A stretch of DNA of 64,000 bases from Chrysoporthe austroafricana (taxonomy: Eukaryota; Ascomycota; Sordariomycetes; Diaporthales; Cryphonectriaceae): NCBI GenBank assembly GCA_001051155.2, contig JYIP02000004.1, forward strand, positions 1,776,883 to 1,840,882, given 5' to 3'. Positions 11,386 to 19,337 of the stretch are shown piece by piece. How positions within the stretch are numbered: position 1 is the first letter of the stretch; each line of letters starts with the position of its first letter. The notes under the pieces are model-generated. The model saw only the letters and a list, made by a program, of their open reading frames with translations. It made no database searches and was not told the DNA's origin. The position numbers and the translations under genes are program-made.

Positions 11386-12388
11386 CTTGTGGGGGAGGGA
11401 GGGGATTGCGATGGGGCGGTCTTGGCTCCCGTGCTTGCTCCTCACAATTGGAGCGCCTGGTTAGGTATGGAGGCGTGGGTACAGCGTGATGCCGAGAACT
11501 GGACAAACGGTGGTGCGGTTGCCTTGGAAGGAGGTCGCTTTATATACATGAAGCGCCATGAATGTTGGGAAGGTGATCTCAACTTTGGCGGCCCAACGGC
11601 TGCGACCTGCGCCAGCGCGGCCCTCCCTACCCACAAAACAAGCCTAGAAAGCATATAATGTGAGAAGTCAGCACTAATACAAAGATGCCATACCATTGTA
11701 CTGATGGATATGGCTACCGCCTTCCTAGAAGCCCACCTGCATCCGAGTTGCGCCATTCCTCTTAGCTGAGCCGACGACATATTTGTAGTCGATGCAGTTA
11801 TGAGGCACATTGCGCCAAGCAGGATCTCAACGCTACTCTCATGATTCATGCCCTTCTCTGTGCTTTCATGTCTCTCCGAGAAGTGGGTAGAACATCCGGG
11901 GTATTGCAAAAGGATTTAATTGAGCTAGGCCGGTGCGTTCACGGTCCGGTCTAATTCATCATGAGCCCCGTGAAAGCTCGCGAGATAGAGAATACTGGAG
12001 CTCGGGATCGCTAGAATCGACATCCCTTGGCTCTTGCCACTTGAGAAGCGAATACTTGGAGAGCTAGACTACACCCAGGTTTGTGTTGCTCTCCTTTGAA
12101 CGGATCAAAATTTAAAATTAATGCTGGATCGCTTTCATCATGGGATCATTGATTGCAGGATCATATTGTGTTGAAGGTGTGGAGAGACAGTCGTATCTGG
12201 CAGCTATAGACCATGGCATACCATATAATTAAATGGTGAGAAGAGAGGTGTCCTTCGAAAGGGGGGAGAAGGAGTGAGGCGAAAAGGAACAAAACTGAAC
12301 CTTTGGCCCCCAAACTGTGTCATTAAGAAGTTCAAGCGAGTGTATGCCGTTGGGGGACCAACTATGGGTTAGAGTTGCATGCTGTTGG
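11386..12388. other. Promoter region and unassigned sequence upstream of the FAD oxidase
   Basis: A minus frame at 11442-11909 contains a hydrophobic start (EILLGAMCLITAST) and an intron-like tract with GCTGAC and CTTTCTAG, but no family was recognised. The rest is intergenic. Confidence 0.35.
11538..11546 (-). promoter_or_regulatory. TATA box of the FAD-linked oxidase
   Basis: TATATAAAG reads on the minus strand about 155 bases upstream of the ATG at 11385. It is the best core promoter match in the accessory part of the window. Confidence 0.5.
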
Positions 12389-12418
12389 CGGACCAACTAT
12401 GGGTCAGAGTTGCATGCT
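12349..12418. repeat. 35-bp tandem duplication
   Basis: Two adjacent 35-base units, 12349-12383 and 12384-12418, begin GTTGG and end TTGCATGCT and differ at two positions. The second unit continues into the dispersed repeat that also occurs at 17.1 kb. Confidence 0.85.
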
Positions 12419-12833
12419 AAAGCTCCTGAGGACTGCACTATCAACAAATATAGGATGACAAGGTATAAGGTATAATTCGTAAGGAGCTAACTGAAAGGAG
12501 CAAGTAGTGCCTTCTTGATTTTTTTTTATTTTTTTATTTTTCTTTTTACTATTTCGGTATCTCTCTTGCGGATCTTTCTGCTCAATAGCCGTTACTCTTT
12601 AAACTTTATATGTCTTCCCATTTGGAAGTTCTGTATATTCAAAAGACTTTGCAATCTAACTTCTCTTTTGCGCTAGCTATCTGCCCTTAATCCTTTTATC
12701 TTCTTTATGCTATCCCGCCCTGGGAGCTTTATATTGTATTATAATGTCTATTGACTGACCGACTAGCAAGATAGTATATTTTCTGAAGCCAGATATTGTG
12801 TTTATACAGGATGCTTCGGCTCTATCGCGTGCC

Positions 12834-12834
<1 letters not shown>
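12389..12834 (+). repeat. Dispersed repeat, copy A (~445 bp)
   Basis: This segment is a direct repeat of 17108-17531. Shared landmarks are CTATCAACAAATATAGGATG, CTTGCGGATCTTTCTGCTCA, GCTATCCCGCCCTGGGAGCT and GTTTATACAGGATGCT. Many differences are C/T or G/A transitions, and copy A is the more AT-rich: TATTGACTGACCGACT here against TATTGGCTGGCTGACT there. No open frame or terminal repeats were found, so it is a non-autonomous element or a fragment of one. Copy A ends at a 52-base poly-T run. Confidence 0.85.

Positions 12835-12835
<1 letters not shown>

Positions 12836-12887
<52 letters not shown>
12836..12887. repeat. Poly-T tract of 52 bases
   Basis: An uninterrupted T run directly follows copy A of the dispersed repeat. 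It could be the A-tail of a minus-strand retroelement or an inflated homopolymer in assembly. Confidence 0.8.
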
Positions 12888-12888
<1 letters not shown>

Positions 12889-13857
12889 GGGGTTTTTGTT
12901 TTTTTTTTCTTTAGTTAAGATTTAACCCTTTAATCAATACTTTTAACAATATGCTTAATGCATTAGGGGAATATGCTATAGATTCCTGAGTGAATTTATA
13001 GTGAATGCTCTGGTAAATCTGAGGTGAATTTATTAAAACATGCAAAGATCTTATTAGAAAATCCATTACAAATTCACTAAGAAGTCCGCCTCAGTTAGCA
13101 GTGGCTATATTAAACAGGCACAAAATTTCTTTATCCATAGTCAAAATAGAGAGAATAATCTTTTATAATATATTTGCAATGCAATTTTTCAATTATATAA
13201 GCTTAATATTATATTTCATCCACTATGCAGGTTACAAAACAATAAAGGTACAGCAGAGGCAATTATATAGGCGACAGCCTTCTATCCCTTATCTACAGAT
13301 GTTACACGGACGCCTAAGGGTGCCCCGAAGGGAAGGATATTAAGGCATTGCGAGTTACGCGCCGTTAGGCTTGACCGATCAGGCCCAACCACAGGAAGAA
13401 AGGTACCCAACTGCATAAAGGAGGGGGCTGTGCAATGGATGCCTGAGGCAGACGCCGAGAACCAAGGTCTATAAGTACGACAGGAGTGAGCCCGACGGAC
13501 CAAGGTTGGACCTGGTTCCTTAAGCACTCCTTAGACCACCTTAACAGTTATCGTTAAATGAAGACCCTTCCAAGCCCGAGAACTCTGCCCTTGTAACAAC
13601 AGACTGGTCTGTGCATATTAACAGAGTTTTCAATTAATTTTATTAGAGTTAGGTTTTGTATCTTGATTCTATGCCTTGTTAACCTTTGTTGGTCTTTGTT
13701 CTTATGACGCCTTAGCATGCTTGGATAGACAGGGCCCTTGCCTATTGCTTCGACATTCGTCCTTGCGCTGGTTTATATAGGCAATTCTGCTAGAATCGCT
13801 GGTAAATAATAGCTATGGATAATACTGTCCTTAGTCTTGTGCTGGGCTAGACTATTC
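12888..13857. other. AT-rich intergenic stretch, no gene seen
   Basis: The stretch 12900-13250 is strongly AT-rich and 13250-13560 more balanced, with no recognisable protein. It separates the repeat from the AIM6-like gene. Confidence 0.5.
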
Positions 13858-15261
13858 CTATTTCAGAGTTCCCCAGCCCTTAGCTCTTGCCCGCACGATA
13901 CCCAAGTCGTCCATATTCAGGATATCAACATTATGCTCTATTAGGTATCTCCATGCGACATCTCTAACGTTTGGTGGTTCCGAGGGTGTGTCCCAATATC
14001 GCGTCAACAAACCTCGCGCTCTTGCTTGTTCAACTTGCGTCGGCCAGTAGTGTTCGTACTGTGGTGAGACTGAGACAGGATGACTCGGGGGTGAATACAG
14101 CATGGCGTTCTCGAATTCGGTAGACGCCAAGTATGAGTTCGATTGATTGAATGCATACGTAGGTGGTTCCGCGCTGGGATTGTCATCAATAGACATCAGC
14201 CGCTCGAGCTTGGCATCCCAGAAGATGTCCCTGTGCGTAGCATTCAGCGCTATCACAGAATCGAAAGGGGCATTTCCGGATGCCACGACCGTAAGAGGCC
14301 GCATGATCCGCGCTGTACCATTCCAGTAGGTAAGGTAATCGAGATCTCGCAGCGGTTGCAACTGGGCGTGCAACTCGGCCAAAGTCTCGGGCCCTGAAGT
14401 TTTATGATCGACAAGAAGAATTAACGTTTGCTCTGGAGCCAGATCAAAGACGCCGCGCCATGTATGATTGACGCCATCGGCATTTTGTGCGTCCACAATC
14501 CGCCGAAGGGGGTCCAGGTACAATGAACGTAGGTTTGCGTCCTTGTGGAGGTCGCTTGCTGAATGCCCGACAAGAAGATCAGAATCTTGCAGATGGACAT
14601 CTGCTTCGACGCTTATACAGCCGGACCCTAGCGCTTCAAAGAGTGGAATGCGCTGCTGTTCGTCATTGTGCGAATGTACCGGTACAGGAAGAGCATTGTG
14701 AATGAACGACTGGCGAGCTTCGTCCCAGATTTCTGGGCTGGTCCGGCTAATATATTGCCCAAACAATATGTTGAAAGGGTCGTTGGGTATACGGGCTAAG
14801 CCTGCCTTGAAGTTGTAAATGTATACAAATTGGACAGTAAACCTTGTAAAGGCCTCAAAGTTAGCGCTGGGATAAGAGGAAAATCCTACAGCACACTCAC
14901 AACAGGACCATAACAACTGTAATATACTTGAATAGATGCGTTCGAAGGTTGCTTGTGAACTTGGATCGTTTTGTTTTGTGATACTGATCGCTGCGCGCAG
15001 TTTCTGTCTCCGAACTAGCGTCACTCGTAACATAGTTGTTGAAAGGAATGTTATTATGGATAGAAGCCATGGCAGCTCTTCTTCCAGATGCGAGGCGAGG
15101 TCACGGGAGGTGACAAGGGCTAAGAAGCGGCTCAGGCGCTGGAAGTACCGTATAAGATATTGAATTAAATCATGAAAAGGGTTTTGCGATGTTTGTATAA
15201 CGGATAAAATCAAATAAACGAATAGCAAGGAGTTAATAGAGGCCCAGTCGATATTTAACAC
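13858..15261 (-). CDS. AIM6-like PLC-type phosphodiesterase-fold protein
   Basis: Resembles fungal Aim6 (altered inheritance of mitochondria 6), a TIM-barrel protein related to PLC/glycerophosphodiester phosphodiesterases; the reaction is unknown. An uninterrupted frame of about 467 codons is present. From about residue 195 it shows the family core: VPVHSHNDEQQRIPLFEAL, GCISVEADVHL, LLVGHSASDL, then LRSLYLDPL and the lid region ending near DILNMDDLGIVRAR. The 5' end is not settled. The open frame begins without an ATG; the first in-frame ATG is at 15033. Splice-like signals at about 14840-14905 (GTGAGT, CTTATCCCAG) suggest the true N-terminus, normally a membrane helix, is spliced from another frame. 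The family call rests on the C-terminal two thirds. The gene could be degrading at the 5' side. Confidence 0.72.
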   Translation of the reverse strand: MLNIDWASINSLLFVYLILSVIQTSQNPFHDLIQYLIRYFQRLSRFLALVTSRDLASHLEEELPWLLSIITFLSTTMLRVTLVRRQKLRAAISITKQNDPSSQATFERIYSSILQLLWSCCECAVGFSSYPSANFEAFTRFTVQFVYIYNFKAGLARIPNDPFNILFGQYISRTSPEIWDEARQSFIHNALPVPVHSHNDEQQRIPLFEALGSGCISVEADVHLQDSDLLVGHSASDLHKDANLRSLYLDPLRRIVDAQNADGVNHTWRGVFDLAPEQTLILLVDHKTSGPETLAELHAQLQPLRDLDYLTYWNGTARIMRPLTVVASGNAPFDSVIALNATHRDIFWDAKLERLMSIDDNPSAEPPTYAFNQSNSYLASTEFENAMLYSPPSHPVSVSPQYEHYWPTQVEQARARGLLTRYWDTPSEPPNVRDVAWRYLIEHNVDILNMDDLGIVRARAKGWGTLK

Positions 15262-15399
15262 GTCCGCGGTGGGTATGGAGGAGTAATATGATTACGGTTC
15301 AGCCAAGCGCTCCCCACTTGGAAGTCAGCGCTAGCTGCCTTGGGACAAAAGCTTGCCCAGGTCAGCTCCTGGATGTGTACCTAGTAAAGAAAAGATCTG

Positions 15400-15810
15400 C
15401 TACCGTGGTGCGGTCCTTGGATCCGCCATATTCCTTTCTACACAGCCCTCGGGTATGCGCTTGAAGTAAGGCCGATTTTGTTGCCATACATTCCATATGA
15501 CCTGGATGTCGATCTCTTGCAAGTGCCCCTGACCCTCATCAGCCCTGCGTAGGAATCGCGGCGAACTGGCGCAAGGGGTATGAGGGATAAGCTGACCGAG
15601 AAAGAAAGGCCTGAAATCGGCGCACGGGTTGGACAAAAGACCGTGGTCGGGGTTGGGAAACGGCTCCAGGCCTCTGTGGTAGCACGTGGACTGAATCTGT
15701 CGCAGCGCCTCTTCTTCTCTCACCCTCAAGCATGTGGCCTTGAAGAATGAAAGGCTTTTGTTGTGGGGTTTTAGGGGTGTTGAATCCGAACGCTGGCCAA
15801 GACGTCGCAT
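15400..15810 (-). CDS. Unrecognised small ORF (~136 aa)
   Basis: An ATG-started minus frame of about 136 codons has a protein-like composition, with PNPDHGLLSNPCADFRPFFL and EIDIQVIWNVWQQNRPYFKR stretches and several cysteines. A second frame overlapping it upstream (about 15630-15856) starts with a basic PKRKR stretch but has no ATG. The two could be parts of one broken gene. No family was recognised. It may be a fragment of a mobile element or a real lineage-specific gene. Confidence 0.28.
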   Translation of the reverse strand: MRRLGQRSDSTPLKPHNKSLSFFKATCLRVREEEALRQIQSTCYHRGLEPFPNPDHGLLSNPCADFRPFFLGQLIPHTPCASSPRFLRRADEGQGHLQEIDIQVIWNVWQQNRPYFKRIPEGCVERNMADPRTAPR

Positions 15811-16061
15811 TCTTGGCACACCGTTTTCTTTTAGGGTTAGGGTTATCTTCTGTCACTTATAAAAATACAATAAAAGCATATAAAAAAAAAAAAAATTGTA
15901 TGAATATTCAGCTTAAGCTAAATATATATACAATCTCCAGACGTTATAGTGTCATTCTATGGCATGCCAGACCTTGAATCACATTGTAGGCCTATACTTG
16001 ACCTCCCTTGCAGTCCACATTTGCTAAGTCACTCATAGTCTGGAGACAGCAGCGTCAGGGG

Positions 16062-16733
16062 ATGTTGGGGATGTTTGGGATGTCCGCAAACCCATTTACC
16101 GAAGATGATCTTCTGGCGGGAGTTGAAGACAAGCCGGTACGTCATTGTGGTTGAAAACCATATACGGGCAATGCAGCCATGTTATCTCCATATACACTTG
16201 ATCTGACGGTATTTGATGACCTTCCTTTCTTATAGACTGCCGGGGTCTCGCCGAAGGTGGTGCCAGGTGTAGAAAGGAACCCAATCGCAGATAATCCGAG
16301 AGGACGTTTCGCCCTTCACTGCTTCATGAACGCGCAGATGGTTCCTGTTCTCGTGAACGGCCTGCCAACACGCGCTAGAGCCAAGGCCCTGCGAGAGGCT
16401 GGAGAGAACCAGGACTACATGGCAATGCCAGAGCCGCCTGTCGATGCCGTCCGCGTCATCAGTCCATACGCACAGATGTTAATGGGCCGCTATCATGTTC
16501 CCACCTTCTTTGCACATGGCGACAATGACAAAGAGTTGCCCATAGAACTAAGCCGCGACGCATCGTCGGCTCTGAGAGCTAGTACTGTTGAGACCGGATT
16601 CGCTGTAGCTCGAGGGGCTGGGCACTCCTTTGACTTTTGCCCTGAAGAAGATCCTTCGCAGACCGGTTGGCCGGCAGCACAAGAAGCATATGACTGGGCG
16701 CAACGCTTTGTTGGGCTTGAAGTCAAAGAGTAA
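16062..16733 (+). pseudogene. Alpha/beta hydrolase, C-terminal half only
   Basis: Two exons, 16062-16136 and 16236-16733 (intron 99 nt), give an in-frame 190-aa protein. It looks like the C-terminal half of the fungal esterase/hydrolase family often found with polyketide synthases: RGRFALHCFMNAQMVPVLVNG, ISPYAQMLMGRYHVPTFFAHG with DNDKELP (acid), and ARGAGHSFDF (catalytic His). The N-terminal half with the HGGG-type oxyanion loop and the GxSAG nucleophile is absent upstream, where only unrelated sequence is seen. It is probably a truncated relic. A spliced upstream exon beyond 15.9 kb cannot be excluded, but none was found. Confidence 0.65.
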
Positions 16734-17107
16734 TATTTCTGACACAGTCATTTCTTACTATCTCGATTAGCTACACGAAAAGATATATATATTTATAGTC
16801 TTATGTTGAAGAAAGCACCAGAATAGCTTTGCATGGTTAAACACAACTATACGGTCGTTGGAGGGCCCAGCGTGAACGAAGGATCTCGGAGGTAGAACAG
16901 TTTGCTCCCACTAACCCTGATGCACACATAACTACCCAGATAGCTTATATTATTCTCCAGAGGTCTCGTCTGCGAATATTGAAAGGGCCACATGGCTCAA
17001 AGCAGATATGACAGGGTGGGGGAGCGAAATTACCATCAGACCCAGCTCGAAAACCGGAGCCCATATTTACCTAGCTCTCTGATCGAGATCTAGCCATTTC
17101 GTACATC

Positions 17108-17531
17108 GGACCCAACTATGGGTCAGAGTTGCATGCTAAAGCTCCTGAGGACTGCACTATCAACAAATATAGGATGACAAGGTATAAGATATAATTCATG
17201 AGGAGCTAACTGAAAGGAGTAAGTAGTGCCTTCTTGGATTCTTTTTTTATTACTATTTCGGTATCTCTCTTGCGGATCTTTCTGCTCAATAGCCGTTACT
17301 CTTTAAACTTTATATGTCTCCCCAATTAGAAATTCTGTATACTCAAAAGAGACTGCAATCTAACTTCTCCTCCGCCCCAGCCATCTGCCCATGGCCCTTT
17401 TATCTTCTTTATGCTATCCCGCCCTGGGAGCTTCATATTGTGTTACAGTGTCTATTGGCTGGCTGACTAGCAAGATGGTAGATATTCTGAAGCTAAACAT
17501 TGTGTTTATACAGGATGCTATATCGCATGCT
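17108..17531 (+). repeat. Dispersed repeat, copy B (~425 bp)
   Basis: Direct repeat partner of 12389-12834, same strand, about 4.7 kb away. It is slightly more GC-rich than copy A and lacks its long T insertions. It ends within about 10 bases of the P450 N-terminal coding sequence, so it marks a rearrangement edge. Confidence 0.85.
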
Positions 17532-17534
17532 TTT

Positions 17535-18300
17535 TTGTTAACCTTGCTGGCCCGGGGAGCTTGGAGGTTTATCGTGGCTCCTAAGGTCCATTCTGACGAG
17601 CCTAAGGTATTTCCGTACCTAGTTTCAGGTAAGTCTGTATTCCACGCAGGATTTAGTCCGAAATTATATTGATAAAATTATTCTTTTCTCAGTCCTGGGT
17701 AAGTGTTCGTCCGTCTACCAGATCAACCGTGCTTAAATGTTACATCGGAGGCCTAACAAAATGCCATTACTTGTCCACAGGTTACGGTTTGGCATTCTTT
17801 TGGGATTCCAATGGATTGTTTGCATAAGCTAGGCAAGTAAAGAACGTGCTAGTCGGGCCGATCATTAACCTACATCGCATACAAACAGGAGGAATTTCGG
17901 CGGCTCCGATGACCCCTTCGCCCTGACCATCTTTGTTCAAAAGGTTTACGTTATCACCAATGCCAAGCAGTCTGCTGTGGTGTACAAAGACACAGAGTCT
18001 CTGTCATTTGAAGAGTTCGTGCAGTCCCTGATGAGGACAAACGGAAGCAATGACGAAACTATCAAGAAAGTGTCGGAGCCTCTTGACTGGATCAACCGCA
18101 AGCTCAACTTCGATGTTCTTGCCAAAGAGTGCACATACGCATCTTCGCAGAGCGCCGAGCACATCCAGCTACTTCTCTACAAATGGAATTACTATCATTT
18201 GGGTAATTCGACTTTAACCTTTGTTTATATAATCTGGAATGCTTTATATTATTATATAAGAGAATTCTTTGCTGCGGATGGTGGATCCGGGCCACATTAG
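17535..18300 (+). pseudogene. Cytochrome P450 relic 2, N-terminal part with nonsense codon
   Basis: Reads as the first ~190 residues of a CYP7/CYP8-like fungal P450: LARGAWRFIVAPKVHSDEPK, then PYLVS. A 6-nt micro-exon (17693-17698) between GT-AG introns 17629-17692 and 17699-17780 joins it to VLGYGLAFFWDSNGLFA. A TAA stop falls in frame right after LFA. The next boundary uses a GC donor (AG/GCAAGT) and an ACAG acceptor at about 17891, giving ARRNFGGSDDPFALTIF and then VYVITNAKQSAVVYKDTESL up to KWNYYHLGN near 18210. Everything after the C-helix region is missing. The stop and the truncation make it non-functional. It lies directly downstream of repeat copy B. Confidence 0.8.
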
Positions 18301-18317
18301 TCCTAGTCCCTACCGAG

Positions 18318-18411
18318 TACTTAGCAGTCACAGCGCCGCTTGCTGTTGAGAGACCCGAAAATGGCAACACGCGCCAGCCAAATACGGCGAATTCTCTACT
18401 TAAGCTGTAAA
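18318..18411. repeat. P450-flank repeat, second copy
   Basis: Matches 8942-9034 in the same orientation. Both copies share GAGTACTTA, a GCGCGCCAGCCA/ACGCGCCAGCCA block, CGGCG, AATTCTC and ACTTAA before the last P450 codons. Spacing differs by small indels. Confidence 0.7.
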
Positions 18412-18535
18412 GACGTTGCTACACATAGACCGGTGCGCCACCACACTATTGACCAGGTCTTCGACGGAAAGCAGCCGGTGCGGCCCCGTCATGAGCGCGC
18501 CAAGGCGGATCTAATAAAGTATCCGTGAGAGTTAC
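18395..18535 (-). pseudogene. Cytochrome P450 relic 3, I-helix fragment
   Basis: On the minus strand RLLSVEDLVNSVV lines up with the pre-I-helix segment TLSMDEILGNMFV of relic 1, and the last codons (SNVFTA, TAA) align with TTANTD, TAA. The stop codon and the following bases are shared by both copies. The AG-x-DTT motif is lost here, and a TAG lies upstream in frame. Only about 40 codons are recognisable. The orientation is tail-to-tail with relic 2. Confidence 0.55.
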
Positions 18536-18541
18536 TGAAAT

Positions 18542-19337
18542 CCACAATCGGCAGCAGTCTTGCTCCAGGCCCATGCAGCTTCGACAAGCTGCTCCCACCG
18601 ACCATACCATACCGACTCAGCTCCCTACAGCCAGTGCCAATCCTACCCCTCCTGGCCTGCAGCCCCGGACAGTTCGCGCCTCGTGACCTGGGCGATCGTA
18701 CGTATCGCGCAGCGTCCTGGGGACCAATCCGCTGCGCGGACCAGCTGGAGCTTAAAAGCATGTCGACGAAGCCAAAACCCCTCCGCTCCGGGAGTCCGCC
18801 GCGCGAGTCGGCCCGCCGTTCCTTCAGGGGTAGAGGCGGCGGCGCGTGGGCGCGATAGTGTTGAGAGAGAGAGAGAGAGAGTCTGTTGCTCGAAGCTCTT
18901 GGGTGGAGGCGGTCTAGTCACGCACACCAAGCTGCCGCAGACGCAACCGCTCGCAGTCCAACTCGTGTCCACGATAGATAGTTGTGTGATATTGTGAGAG
19001 AGATGCCACGAGCTAGCAAATTGAAAGGCTGATCTGATCTAGAGGGGGCCTGACCCAACACAGGCGACCGTACTGTGTAGTGATGATGTAAGAGCTTATG
19101 AACAGCGGAACAGAGCCGATGGAAATAGTACAAGGAAAGGGACGAAGAGGCTGGGGAAAGTGAAATGTCAAAACGCTAACCCGTCTCGTCATGTTCCGTA
19201 ATGCGCCATGTGAAAACGATACTTGCTGCCCTCACAACGTCCGCGGGTTGTCTCGAGATCGTCTGGTTAGGGTGCTCACAACCTAAGGTCGACTGTCCTC
19301 CGCTTCATGCGTGTCGTCCTGCTGGAGCTAGCAAGGC
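18542..19337. other. Compartment boundary region, no gene seen
   Basis: GC content rises sharply here. A (GA)n run lies at 18863-18881. No supported coding sequence. The right side is the 3' flank of the F-box gene. Confidence 0.5.

Noticed and set aside
15832..15845. Telomere-like TTAGGGTTAGGG
   Set aside because: Only two units inside otherwise ordinary sequence; not a telomere or clear interstitial array.
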